From Microbacterium sp. MYb45 (GTDB taxonomy: Bacteria > Actinomycetota > Actinomycetes > Actinomycetales > Microbacteriaceae): a stretch of 64,000 bases of DNA. Within the stretch, counting starts at the first letter, position 1, and every line of letters starts with the position of its first letter. Both the position numbers and the translations under genes were made by a program. The notes beneath the pieces are model-generated. The model ran no database searches, was not told the DNA's origin, and worked only from the letters and a program-made list of their open reading frames with translations. The stretch lies in contig NZ_PCPG01000017.1 of NCBI RefSeq assembly GCF_002979655.1, positions 21,216 through 85,215 of the forward strand, in the 5' to 3' direction. Below are positions 7,364 to 16,075 of the stretch, in pieces.

Positions 7364-8302
7364 TCACGGAGTTCCGGCACCGTCTCCCGGCGGTTCGGCG
7401 ACGTCGGCCACCGCCTGGGCGAACGCGTGGGGCGCCTCGGCCGGGAGGTGATGCCCCGCGTGCGGGATCCGGCGATGCTCGCGCGGGCCGGTGAACAGGT
7501 GCGCCTGCGGCGTGCCGTCGGTCGCCGGGAAGTTGCCGTCCGCCATGCCGTCCAGCGTGATCGTCGGAACGCTGATGGGCGGGGCCGACGCCAGTGCGCG
7601 CTCGAGCTCGTCGTACTTCGGCGCCCCGGGTGCCAGTCCGAGCCGATGACGGTAGGAGTGGATCACGACGTCGACGTAGTCGGGGTTGTCGAACGCGGCG
7701 GCGGCACGATCCATCTCGGCATCGCTGAACGCCCACTCCGGCGAATTGCGGCGCCAGATCACGTCGGCGATCTCGCGTCGGTTGGCGTCGAGGCCTCGGC
7801 GTCCGCGATCGGTGGCGAAGTACCAGAAGTACCAGAATCCGGCTTCCAGGTCGGGACGGATCGGCGTCTGAGAGGCGGCGATGTTCTGGATGAGATACCC
7901 GTTCACCGAAACGAGGCCCGAGATCCGCTCGGGCCACAGCGCCGCGACGACACAGGCGGCGCGACCGCCCCAGTCGTACCCGGCGAGGACCGGCTCGTCC
8001 AGGTCGAGGGCGTCGATGAACGCCAGGAGGTCGGACCCGAGCGCCGTCTGCTCTCCGGTCCGAGGCGCGTCCTGATCGCGGAACCGGGTGCCGCCGTGGC
8101 CGCGCAGATACGGGACGATCGCCCGGTATCCGGCTTCGACGAGCATAGGCGCGACTTCGACATAACTGTGCACGTCGTACGGGTAGCCGTGCAGGAGCAC
8201 GACGGGATCCGCCTGCGGGTCGCCGAGGTCGAAGTAGGCGACGGAGAGGTCTCCCGCATCGACACGGCTGGCGGCGGGAAACGCGGAGGGGGCAGTGGTC
8301 AT
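7364..8302 (-). CDS. Alpha/beta hydrolase, epoxide hydrolase/dehalogenase-like
   Basis: A 312-residue alpha/beta-fold hydrolase. VVLLHGYPYDVHSYVEV carries the HGxP oxyanion motif. The nucleophile elbow GYDWGG places Asp as nucleophile, typical of epoxide hydrolases and haloalkane dehalogenases rather than esterases. A late HAGHHLPAEAP segment supplies the catalytic His. The start at 8302 gives the best spacing to AGAAGG; an ATG two codons upstream (8308) is possible. It is the last gene of a three-hydrolase operon transcribed from the ECF41-type promoter at 10173-10199. The substrate is unknown; epoxide detoxification would suit a stress regulon. Confidence 0.88.
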   Translation of the reverse strand: MTTAPSAFPAASRVDAGDLSVAYFDLGDPQADPVVLLHGYPYDVHSYVEVAPMLVEAGYRAIVPYLRGHGGTRFRDQDAPRTGEQTALGSDLLAFIDALDLDEPVLAGYDWGGRAACVVAALWPERISGLVSVNGYLIQNIAASQTPIRPDLEAGFWYFWYFATDRGRRGLDANRREIADVIWRRNSPEWAFSDAEMDRAAAAFDNPDYVDVVIHSYRHRLGLAPGAPKYDELERALASAPPISVPTITLDGMADGNFPATDGTPQAHLFTGPREHRRIPHAGHHLPAEAPHAFAQAVADVAEPPGDGAGTP

Positions 8303-8371
8303 GGTCATTCCTTCTCTGGCCGATGGTGCGGCGCCCCGCACCGCGGTGGCAGTGCGGGGCGCCGCGGTCTG

Positions 8372-9115
8372 TCAGGCCGCGCTCGACGTCTGGCTCGCGA
8401 CGTACGCCTTTCCGGCGGCGGCGATGACCTCGGCGACAATGTCGGGGTTCGACACCAGAGCGGCGTGCGATGCCCCCGCGATCTCACGCGTCCCCTGCGA
8501 GGAGGCGCGCTCCGCACCGGCGCGGAAGACGGCGACGGGGATGTTGAGGTCCTGGTCGCCGAACACGTGCCAGGACGGGATGCCCTTCCAGGCCGGGTTC
8601 GCGGCGGTGATCGCATCCGAGAGCGCCGCCTCGGTGACGGGCCGCTGGGTCGCGGCCATGAGGGCGGCGACGTCCTCCGCCACATCTGCCGCGAACTGGT
8701 GGTGGAAGGCTTCCGTGCGAATGGCGAACTCGTTGCCACCGGTCGTCACGGGGTACGCGGTGAGGGTGTCGCCGAGGGTGCTTCCCGGCGCGCTCGTCGA
8801 CAGGTCGAACGCGCTCTGGCCGGTCTCCGGGACGAACGCCGAGACGTAGACGAGACCGACGACGGCGGGGTTGTCGGCCGCAGCCTCGGTGATCACGATG
8901 CCGCCGTAGGAGTGGCCGACGAGGATGACGGGTCCGCCGATGGAGGCGATCACATCGCGCACGTAGGCGGCATCGACGGCGAGGCTGCGCAGCGGGTTCG
9001 CGGCGGCGACGACCGTCACGCCGTGGCTCTGCAGCCGGCTGATGACGCCGTTCCAGGACGCGGATTCGGCGAACGCGCCGTGGACGAGGACGATGGTGGG
9101 CTTTTCCGTGGACAT
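8372..9115 (-). CDS. Alpha/beta hydrolase (Ser nucleophile)
   Basis: A 247-residue alpha/beta hydrolase with IVLVHGAFAESASWNGVI at the N-terminus and GHSYGG as nucleophile elbow. A C-terminal ASHAALVSNPDIVAEVI segment supplies the His. It belongs to the family of small soluble hydrolases that resemble salicylate/methylketone esterases. Middle gene of the three-hydrolase operon, 40 bases after the upstream gene. The natural ester is not known. Confidence 0.9.
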   Translation of the reverse strand: MSTEKPTIVLVHGAFAESASWNGVISRLQSHGVTVVAAANPLRSLAVDAAYVRDVIASIGGPVILVGHSYGGIVITEAAADNPAVVGLVYVSAFVPETGQSAFDLSTSAPGSTLGDTLTAYPVTTGGNEFAIRTEAFHHQFAADVAEDVAALMAATQRPVTEAALSDAITAANPAWKGIPSWHVFGDQDLNIPVAVFRAGAERASSQGTREIAGASHAALVSNPDIVAEVIAAAGKAYVASQTSSAA

Positions 9116-9155
9116 GGTTTCTTCTTTCTTCGGGGGCGGGGTGGGTGGTGCGGGG

Positions 9156-10106
9156 TCAGGCGACGGTCAGGGCTTTGCGGAGCACGTGGATGGCCTGCTC
9201 GATGGCGGCCGTCGTGGCGGCGGAGCTGCGCAGCGGGTTGAGCATCATGAAGTCGTGGAGGGTGCCGTCGTAGCGCACGAGGGCCGTCCGCACGCCGGCC
9301 TCGATGAGCTTGCGACCGTATGCCTCACCCTCGTCGCGGAGCACATCGTTCTCGTCGACGATGAGGAGGGTCTCCGGCAGCCCCTCGAGTTCGCTGATCG
9401 GGGCGCGCAGCGGGGAGGCGGTTACGTCCTTGCGGGCTTCCACATCGGGCAGGTAGCAGTCCCAGAACCACGCCATCGCCTCGGCGCGCAGGTGGTATCC
9501 CTCGGCGTACTCGCGGTAGCTCTCGGTGTTCTGGCCGGCATCGGTGACCGGGTAGTACAGCGACTGGTGCAGGAAGACGACGTCACCGCGCCGCTTGGCG
9601 AGGATCGCGACCACCGCGGCCATGTTCCCGCCGACCGAGTCGCCGGCGATGGCGAGTCGTGAGGCGTCGAGGCCCTTGATCGCGCCCTCGTTCATGATCC
9701 ACCGCGCGGTGGCATAGACCTGCTCGATGGCGACGGGGTGGTGCGCCTCCGGCGAGCGCTCGTATTCGACGAAGACGATCGCCGCCTGCACACCGTTCGC
9801 GAGCTCGCGAACCAGACGGTCATGCGTGCCGGAGTTGCCCAGCACCCAGCCGCCGCCGTGGACGTAGAGCACGACGGGGAGCTCCCCGGTCGTGCCGACG
9901 GGCTTGACGATGCGCACCTGCACGTCGCCGACCTCCGCGCGGACGGTGACCCACTCGTCGGTGACGTCGGCTTTCGCGATGGGCCCGGCCTGGACGTCGT
10001 CCAGCAGTGTGCGCGCGCCGTCGACGCCGAGGTCGGCGAGGAACGGGGGCTTTCCTGCGGCTTCGGCGAATGCCCGGGCTTCGGGCTCGAGAACATGGTC
10101 GGTCAT
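9156..10106 (-). CDS. Hormone-sensitive-lipase-family esterase
   Basis: A 316-residue family-IV esterase/lipase. The oxyanion motif HGGGWVLG and the nucleophile elbow GDSVGGN are both present, followed by DENDVLRDEGEAY (acid) and a late LHDFMML His. These enzymes hydrolyse short acyl esters in the cytoplasm. The start at 10106 has AAAGGA eight bases upstream; a longer reading frame would overlap the promoter. It is the first gene of the hydrolase operon and sits behind an ECF41-type promoter divergent from that of an NmrA-like gene. Confidence 0.92.
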   Translation of the reverse strand: MTDHVLEPEARAFAEAAGKPPFLADLGVDGARTLLDDVQAGPIAKADVTDEWVTVRAEVGDVQVRIVKPVGTTGELPVVLYVHGGGWVLGNSGTHDRLVRELANGVQAAIVFVEYERSPEAHHPVAIEQVYATARWIMNEGAIKGLDASRLAIAGDSVGGNMAAVVAILAKRRGDVVFLHQSLYYPVTDAGQNTESYREYAEGYHLRAEAMAWFWDCYLPDVEARKDVTASPLRAPISELEGLPETLLIVDENDVLRDEGEAYGRKLIEAGVRTALVRYDGTLHDFMMLNPLRSSAATTAAIEQAIHVLRKALTVA

Positions 10107-10172
10107 GGCAGATCCTTTCGTGGGGTGCGAGCCGGTCCGGATCGTCACCGATCATGGGCTCTTGCAAGCCAG

Positions 10173-10199
10173 GACCAGGTGAGGCCGAAGAATGTGACG
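10173..10199 (-). promoter_or_regulatory. ECF41-type promoter for the three-hydrolase operon
   Basis: On the minus strand: CGTCACA (10199-10193), 16 bases, GGTC (10176-10173), 66 bases before the esterase start. One base differs from TGTCACA. Divergent from the copy at 10235-10261. Confidence 0.65.
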
Positions 10200-10234
10200 A
10201 CATCTTCGGAGCCGGTCCGCCGCCCGTCGGTCGG

Positions 10235-10261
10235 TGTCACAACGCGAGCGGCTGCGCGGTC
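10235..10261 (+). promoter_or_regulatory. ECF41-type promoter for the second NmrA-like gene
   Basis: TGTCACA (10235-10241), 16 bases, GGTC (10258-10261), 50 bases before the start codon at 10312. Confidence 0.75.
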
Positions 10262-10311
10262 ATGTTCGTACGGAGAGGATCCGGAACCGGCATCGGCAAC
10301 GAGGGAGAGAC

Positions 10312-11067
10312 ATGCGAATCACGGTCATCGGCGGAACAGGACTGATCGGCACGAGGCTCGTCCGCACGCTGCGAACGAGCGGGCACGATGTCATCTCCGC
10401 CGCTCGCGCCACCGGCGTCAACTCGTACACCGGCGAAGGGCTGGAGGATGCTCTGGTCGGCGCGGACGTCGTCGTCGACGTCTCGAACTCGTCGTACACC
10501 GACGAGGAGGCCGCCCGCGACTTCTTCTACACCTCGACGATGAACCTGCTCACCTACGGCGAGGCCGCCGGAGTCCGCCATCACGTCGCACTCTCCGTCG
10601 TCGGCACCGACCGTCTGGCCCGTGCGGAGGGCGGTTACTTCGTGGCGAAAGAACAGCAGGAGCGGATGATCGTCGAGTCGCGACGCCCATACTCCCTCGT
10701 GCACGCCACCCAGTTCTTCGAGTTCATCCGCAACATCACCGACCAGGCGGCGCGCAGCGGCGCCGTCCGTGTCGCGGATGTGCTCGTGCAGCCGATGGCC
10801 GCCGACGATGTCGCCGAAGCGGTCGCTCGCACGGCCGTCGGCGAACCGCTCTTCGGCATGGTGGAGTTCGGCGGTCCGGAGGTCTTCAGCCTCGAACAGA
10901 TCGCCGCCCAGGATCTCCGGGCCCGGCAGGACGAGCGTGAAGTGGTCGCGGACCCTCTCGGCACCTATTTCGGAGCGCGTCTGCAGAACCGCGATCTACT
11001 CCCCGAAGCGACCGCGACGATCGCTCCCACGAGGTACCACGAGTGGCGTATCGCGGCGACCGTCTGA
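10312..11067 (+). CDS. NmrA-like NAD(P)-binding oxidoreductase, paralogue 2
   Basis: A 251-residue NmrA/atypical SDR protein starting MRITVIGGTGLIGTRLV. Internal segments VRHHVALSVVGTDR and YSLVHATQFFEFI are near-identical to the next gene's product, so the two arose by duplication. The start follows GAGGGAGAGAC; the upstream in-frame ATG would include promoter sequence. It has its own ECF41-type promoter. The substrate is unknown; such proteins may act as NADPH-dependent reductases or as redox sensors. Confidence 0.88.
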   Translation: MRITVIGGTGLIGTRLVRTLRTSGHDVISAARATGVNSYTGEGLEDALVGADVVVDVSNSSYTDEEAARDFFYTSTMNLLTYGEAAGVRHHVALSVVGTDRLARAEGGYFVAKEQQERMIVESRRPYSLVHATQFFEFIRNITDQAARSGAVRVADVLVQPMAADDVAEAVARTAVGEPLFGMVEFGGPEVFSLEQIAAQDLRARQDEREVVADPLGTYFGARLQNRDLLPEATATIAPTRYHEWRIAATV

Positions 11068-11092
11068 AGACCAGACCGTGCGCGATGGCATC

Positions 11093-11119
11093 CGTCACAA
11101 CGAGGGCTGCCACTCGGTC
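11093..11119 (+). promoter_or_regulatory. ECF41-type promoter for the third NmrA-like gene
   Basis: CGTCACA (11093-11099), 16 bases, GGTC (11116-11119), 46 bases before the start at 11166. It differs from TGTCACA by the first base. It lies just after the stop of the previous paralogue, so that duplication carried or regained its own promoter. Confidence 0.68.
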
Positions 11120-11165
11120 ATAGCTGATGGGCACCCCTTCGGCGCCCCGGAAAGGAAGGCATGAA

Positions 11166-11921
11166 ATGGCAAAGATCGTCGTCATCGGAGGAACCGGCCT
11201 CATCGGTTCGAAGGTCGTCGCGAAGCTGAGCGAGCACGGCCACGAGGCCGTCGCCGCCTCTCCCAACACCGGCGTCAACTCGCTCACCGGCGAAGGACTC
11301 GCCGAGGTCCTGGTCGGCGCGAACACGGTCGTCGACGTCTCCAACTCGCCGTCGTTCGAGGCCCAGGACGTCCTGAAGTTCTTCACCACCTCCACGCGCA
11401 ACCTGCTGGCAGCCGAGGCGGAGGCGGGCGTGACCCACCACGTCGCGCTCACCATCGTGGGCACGAACCGCCCGCAGCACATCGACTACTTCGCCGCGAA
11501 GGTGGCGCAGGAGCAGCTCATCCGTGAGTCGGGCATCCCGTACTCCCTCGTGCACGCCACGCAGTTCTTCGAGTTCGTCGGCAGCATCGCCGATATCTCG
11601 ACGGAGGGCGACACTGTGAGCCTGCCGGGCGCGCTGATCCAGCCCATCGCAGCCGAGGACGTGGCGACCGCCGTCGCGCGCGCTGCGGCGGGCGAACCGG
11701 CCGGCGACTTCGAGATCGCGGGCCCCGAGGCCATGGGCATGGACGAGTTCGCCCGGCGCGCGCTGACGTTCCGTGGCGACGCCCGCACGGTGGTCCGCGA
11801 CGACACCGCTCCCTACTACGGCGCCGTGATCGAGGAGCGCACCCTCATCCCCGTCGAGGGCGCGCACATCTTCGAGACGACTCTCGAACAGTGGCTGCCG
11901 CTGAACCCGCCTCGCAAGTAA
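11166..11921 (+). CDS. NmrA-like NAD(P)-binding oxidoreductase, paralogue 3
   Basis: A 251-residue protein of the same family as its neighbour, starting MAKIVVIGGTGLIGSKVV. It shares TGVNSLTGEGL, THHVALTIVGTNR and YSLVHATQFFEFV with paralogue 2. The start is fixed by GGAAAGGAAGG upstream; a closer ATG at 11161 is in another frame. An ECF41-type promoter precedes it and a strong hairpin follows it, so it is a one-gene unit. Confidence 0.88.
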   Translation: MAKIVVIGGTGLIGSKVVAKLSEHGHEAVAASPNTGVNSLTGEGLAEVLVGANTVVDVSNSPSFEAQDVLKFFTTSTRNLLAAEAEAGVTHHVALTIVGTNRPQHIDYFAAKVAQEQLIRESGIPYSLVHATQFFEFVGSIADISTEGDTVSLPGALIQPIAAEDVATAVARAAAGEPAGDFEIAGPEAMGMDEFARRALTFRGDARTVVRDDTAPYYGAVIEERTLIPVEGAHIFETTLEQWLPLNPPRK

Positions 11922-11936
11922 CAGACCGCACCACGT

Positions 11937-11972
11937 AGCGGGCACCCTCCTCGACCGAGAAGGGTGCCCGCT
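11937..11972. terminator. Bidirectional hairpin terminator
   Basis: A 12-bp stem (AGCGGGCACCCT at 11937-11948, complement at 11961-11972) with a 12-base loop, between the convergent NmrA-like gene and the polysaccharide operon. Confidence 0.8.
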
Positions 11973-11979
11973 TCGTCGC

Positions 11980-14508
11980 CTACTGGTAGGTGACCGTCGC
12001 GTCCCACGCCGTCGTGTCGTACGCCGCGGTGGAGCGCGCCTGGGTGACGAACTCCAGACGGTCGCCGGCCGCGACCGTCACCGGCACCCGGAACGTGCGC
12101 GCCGCGGCAGTCGTCAGAGTGGTGCCCGTCGTGCCGGTCGGCCAGATCTGAGTGTTGTTCTTGAGGATGCGAACGACCACTCCGTCACCACCCGCCTGCG
12201 GCTTGGAGACGACGCCCGTGACCACCGTGCTGCCCGCAGTCGGGGCGACATAGACGCGCGCGGCATCGGCTCCGACATCCGGATGCTGTGCGTCGGACCG
12301 GACCATGGTCCAGGTGGCCGTTCCCTTCCACCGGGTGTTGGCGGCATCCCACGTCATCGGCGTGATCACCCGTGAGCCGCTCGGGTAGGTCCACTGCTCG
12401 TACGACCACCCTCCGGCCCCCTGTGTGCTGGCGAAGTCGGACTTCGCATGATGCACGGCGTCCGGATGCTTCAGCTGGCGCACGAAGTCCTTCGTCATGT
12501 TCCAGTACATCGAGTTGTCGATCACGCCGTCGGTGTTGGTCCACTTCTCGGCGGGTGCCACGAGACCGCTCGTGTCGGCGATCTGCACCGATGTCTCCTC
12601 GGCGAACTCGTTGAACGAGTTGATCACGACGCTCTCGGGCGGCGTCGGCCGGTCGAGCACCCGCCGCCACGTCTTCTCGATGTAGTAGAGCCCGTTCTGA
12701 CGCGAGACCGGGGTGTAGCCGGGCACGTTGTTGTTCCACCCGGGCATGGTGAGCATCACCTCGTCGTTCGACGGCGAGCCGTCGGGGCCGAGCTGCCAGC
12801 CGTACTCACCCGGCAGCGCGTTCGAGGCGAAGCGCACGGTGAAGTGGTTCGACGCGCTCTTGTCACCCGTGTAGGAGCGCCACGCGTTCTGCGTCGAGAC
12901 CGGCGCGTACACCACGAGCAGCGGCTTCCCGTCGACCTGGTGGTAGTGCTCGGGCCCGCCGATCGTGGGGTCACCAGCGAACTCTGCCCAGGTCTGGGCC
13001 GCTTCCTGCTCGATCGTCACGGGGGTGCCCGTCCACTGCACCCGGCCGATGGCGAAGGCGTATCGGATGTCGCGCTTCGCGGGTTGCGCGTTGTGCACCG
13101 CGATGCGCGCCGCGACGTCGGCCGCCCGGTTGAGGATGGCACCGCTGACGTTGTTCAGACCGTTCGTCTCGTCGAGCAGGAGCCAGTCGATCTCCGCACC
13201 GGAGATGGTGTTCAGATGCTCGTCGATCACCGCCGAGTTGCCGCTGTCGTACGTCTGGTAGCTGCCGAGTGTGTACGGGACGTACCGGATCGCCGGCTTG
13301 CCGGGGAATCCCGCCCAGGTGTTGGTGGAGACGCTGTCCGCCGAGCGATATCGCAGAGCGTTCCAGGTTCCGCCGCCGACTCCGGCGGTGAAGGCGACGG
13401 TCGCCTTCCAGCCGTAGCGGTCGCCGGTGATGTTGCCCTGCAGGAGGCGCGTCGCCCCCACCCCGAACCCCGTGTGCAGCGCGATGTTCTCCGGCGAGAT
13501 GGCTTTGAGCGCGCGGTCGTATTCGCGGCCCATCAGGTCGCCGCCCACACCGTCACCCGTGACGTCGGCGTGGAAGTAGACGTAGGGTTCCGCGTAACCG
13601 TCGCCGTTGCCGTCCGTGACGAACTGGTCGTTCGATCCGATGCCGTGCGTGGTGGTCCACGCGGCGGGGGCTCCGAACGCGGAACCGGTCGACGGGGTCG
13701 TGTACCAGGACCCATCCCACGCGGCGAAGTACACCGCATCCGCCTTGCCGTCTCCGGTCGTGTCGGCGAGGAACTGGCGGGTCGTGTTGCCGCCGAAACC
13801 GGTCCGCCAGGTCGTGGGGGCGGCGAAGCCGGTGCCCGTTGAGGCGCCGGCGTGCCACGTGCCGCTGTTCACCGCTCCGGAACCGTTGGTGAACGTGGCG
13901 AGATCCGCGCGGCCGTCTCCGGTCACGTCGGCGACGAATCGCGCATTGGCACCCGCCCCGGTGTTCGCCCTCCAGAGCGTGTACTGCTGGAACGATGACC
14001 CCGACGAGAGGGCGACGTACCAGTCGCCCGGCTGCCCGTCGCCGTTGCCGTCGGCGGCGAAGTAGGCGACCGCATCCGCGCGGCCGTCGCCGTTGACATC
14101 GGCCATGAACCGCTCACTCGACCCGGCACCGTGGCCGGACACCCAGGCCGTCGCGGTCGCGAACCCCGTTCCCGTCGAGAGCCCCACCCTCCACACGCCC
14201 GTGGCATCGAACGTGACGGCATCGTCCTTTCCGTCGCCGTTCACATCGGCGAGGAACTGGCTCGCACTGGAGGCACCGTGGCCGGTCGCGGAGGTGATCG
14301 GCAGTGCAGGGACCTTCGAGTACCAGGTGGCGTACCAGATGCCGACATTCGGCGTAGTGGCCGCGGTCGCGGCAGCGGCGGCCACGCCGGTGGTGGTGGC
14401 ATCGGTGGCCGCATCGGCGGTGGCATCCGCGGCGACAGCGGGCGACACTGCGCCCGTGGCCACGAGCGCGACCGCGGCGAGCGCCCCGATCAGATTGCGA
14501 TATCTCAT
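11980..14508 (-). CDS. Secreted FG-GAP/VCBS-repeat protein with GH99/GH71-like domain
   Basis: An 842-residue secreted protein. Residues 1-27 are a signal peptide ending SPAVAADA. Residues about 80-310 hold at least five FG-GAP/VCBS repeats, each with a calcium-binding core such as FLADVNGDGKDDAVTF. Residues about 390-690 resemble glycosidase-type barrels of the GH99/GH71/WbsX group: EIDWLLLDETNGLNN, KPLLVVYAP, VVINSFNEFAEETS. The C-terminal 140 residues look like a beta-sandwich accessory domain. It would act outside the cell on a polysaccharide. The exact family and substrate are uncertain. It is the last gene of the rhamnosidase operon and ends against a shared terminator. Confidence 0.7.
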   Translation of the reverse strand: MRYRNLIGALAAVALVATGAVSPAVAADATADAATDATTTGVAAAAATAATTPNVGIWYATWYSKVPALPITSATGHGASSASQFLADVNGDGKDDAVTFDATGVWRVGLSTGTGFATATAWVSGHGAGSSERFMADVNGDGRADAVAYFAADGNGDGQPGDWYVALSSGSSFQQYTLWRANTGAGANARFVADVTGDGRADLATFTNGSGAVNSGTWHAGASTGTGFAAPTTWRTGFGGNTTRQFLADTTGDGKADAVYFAAWDGSWYTTPSTGSAFGAPAAWTTTHGIGSNDQFVTDGNGDGYAEPYVYFHADVTGDGVGGDLMGREYDRALKAISPENIALHTGFGVGATRLLQGNITGDRYGWKATVAFTAGVGGGTWNALRYRSADSVSTNTWAGFPGKPAIRYVPYTLGSYQTYDSGNSAVIDEHLNTISGAEIDWLLLDETNGLNNVSGAILNRAADVAARIAVHNAQPAKRDIRYAFAIGRVQWTGTPVTIEQEAAQTWAEFAGDPTIGGPEHYHQVDGKPLLVVYAPVSTQNAWRSYTGDKSASNHFTVRFASNALPGEYGWQLGPDGSPSNDEVMLTMPGWNNNVPGYTPVSRQNGLYYIEKTWRRVLDRPTPPESVVINSFNEFAEETSVQIADTSGLVAPAEKWTNTDGVIDNSMYWNMTKDFVRQLKHPDAVHHAKSDFASTQGAGGWSYEQWTYPSGSRVITPMTWDAANTRWKGTATWTMVRSDAQHPDVGADAARVYVAPTAGSTVVTGVVSKPQAGGDGVVVRILKNNTQIWPTGTTGTTLTTAAARTFRVPVTVAAGDRLEFVTQARSTAAYDTTAWDATVTYQ

Positions 14509-14557
14509 GTGCTCTCCTTTGAGCGTCCGGCATCGGTGCCGGTCCGGTGTTCGGCTG

Positions 14558-16075
14558 TTATCGACGCCGCCCGTCGACGTCGAGAGTGACGATCAGGCGG
14601 GGGCCGGCCACGCCGGGGAAGGTGCCCGCGAAGTCGGTGAGCGGCCGCGGCGGCGCGTCGGGATCGTGTGCGTCGCGCACCCACAGCACCGGACCCACCC
14701 GCTCGACATCCGCGCCCGCGAAGTGTTCGCGGTGCGGCGCGAAGACGAGTTCGACGACCGCGGTCGCCCCGATCCGGGCCGGGAGCGTCACGGTGCGGAC
14801 CACGTCTTCGACGGCGATCTCGATCATGAACTCCCCGGTCGTCTCCGGCGCGTCGACGACCGTGAACCCGACCGTCGTGTCTGCGGGGTAGCACGTCTCC
14901 TGGCGGATGCGCCAGACACCGACGTCCGTGTGCACCACGTGCGTGCCGGGGTACAGGTCGGTGACCACCAGCGCCTCCCCGCGCAGCCGGGCTGCGGTCT
15001 CCCGACTCTCCAGCAGCCCGATCGCTCCGCGGATCGTGCAGCACCAGTGCGCATCGGGTTCGACCGCCGCGAGGATCGGATCGCTCGCGGTCGCGATCGT
15101 GTCGAGCCCGAAGCTGCCGTCGAGGCGCTCGGCGAAGGACAGCCCGTTGTGCGCGATGCGGGCGGCATCCACTCGGTACCGGCCATCGCCGGTCAGCTCG
15201 TGGAGGGATCCCGCGACGCCGATCGAGTCGACGATCGCGCACGGCTCCGTCCAGCTGTCGGGGCGGCCGAACCAGTTGAAGGTGGCGTGGTTGAGCGTGC
15301 GGCCCTGGCGCGCGTATGTCTCGTAGAGCACGGCCGCGACATCGGCGGCCTGTGCGTCGCCGGTCGCGACCGACCAGTCGGCGAGGTTGCGGGCGGCGGC
15401 GAGCACCGCGTGCAATTGGGCCCGGTGCGCGACGACATCCAGCGTGCTCACGGTCTGTGTCAGCTCGACGATGAGATCGGCGAGATCGGAGCGCCCGCTG
15501 AGGAGAGCCGCCGGCACGAGGGCGTTCAAGGAGAGCAGCACGCACCACACGTCGCTCGAGACGGCCCACCCGTCGATCACCTCGGTGGCGGTGCCCGATG
15601 GCGCGCCGCCGTAGGTGGGGACGATGCGTGCCCACGGGTAGTCACGGCGCCGGAGAGCCGGGGCGATGAGCGCGTCGATCACGCGGAACGCGGCCCGCCG
15701 GGAGCGTTCGTCGCCGGTGACGTGGAAGAACTGCAGCAGCCCCGCGGCCACCCACCCATGGCAGGCGACCTGCTGCTCATCGCTGATCTCCCCGACCTCG
15801 GGGCCGAGATACCCGCGCGGCACGAGCGCGTCGAGCATCGCCTCGTTCAGCTGCGTCGCACGCTCGAGGGTCGGCATTCCGGCCCGCGCGTACCGGGAGA
15901 GCGAGAGCAGCAGGCGCCCGGCGAGGTCTCCCGGCCAGTCGCTCTCGAGAGTGCTCCGCATCACGTCGGCCACCTCGTAGTCGTCACGCAGCAGCCTCTG
16001 CACCGAGGCGCGGAGCGCGTGATCCTCCTCGAGTGCCGACACGAAAGCCGGCGTGCCGGAGCGCACGTCAACCAT
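14558..16075 (-). CDS. GH127-like beta-L-arabinofuranosidase
   Basis: A 505-residue cytoplasmic glycoside hydrolase of the GH127/DUF1680 group. An (alpha/alpha)6 barrel is suggested by repeated helices including DEQQVACHGWVAAGLLQFF. The Glu-x-Cys pair in SWTEPCAIVD and the adjacent Cys-Cys in DAHWCCTIRG match the zinc-binding Glu/Cys3 site of GH127, where one Cys is the nucleophile. It would release beta-linked L-arabinofuranose or a similar sugar. It overlaps the rhamnosidase stop by eight bases, so the two are co-translated. No signal peptide is seen, so it acts on imported oligosaccharides. Specificity within GH127/146 cannot be fixed. Confidence 0.8.
   Translation of the reverse strand: MVDVRSGTPAFVSALEEDHALRASVQRLLRDDYEVADVMRSTLESDWPGDLAGRLLLSLSRYARAGMPTLERATQLNEAMLDALVPRGYLGPEVGEISDEQQVACHGWVAAGLLQFFHVTGDERSRRAAFRVIDALIAPALRRRDYPWARIVPTYGGAPSGTATEVIDGWAVSSDVWCVLLSLNALVPAALLSGRSDLADLIVELTQTVSTLDVVAHRAQLHAVLAAARNLADWSVATGDAQAADVAAVLYETYARQGRTLNHATFNWFGRPDSWTEPCAIVDSIGVAGSLHELTGDGRYRVDAARIAHNGLSFAERLDGSFGLDTIATASDPILAAVEPDAHWCCTIRGAIGLLESRETAARLRGEALVVTDLYPGTHVVHTDVGVWRIRQETCYPADTTVGFTVVDAPETTGEFMIEIAVEDVVRTVTLPARIGATAVVELVFAPHREHFAGADVERVGPVLWVRDAHDPDAPPRPLTDFAGTFPGVAGPRLIVTLDVDGRRR

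Noticed and set aside
7427..9241. A 604-codon open frame on the plus strand opposite the hydrolase genes
   Set aside because: It is antisense to three clear alpha/beta hydrolases, has skewed Arg/Gly/Val composition and no recognisable motif. Such long antisense frames are common in high-GC DNA.
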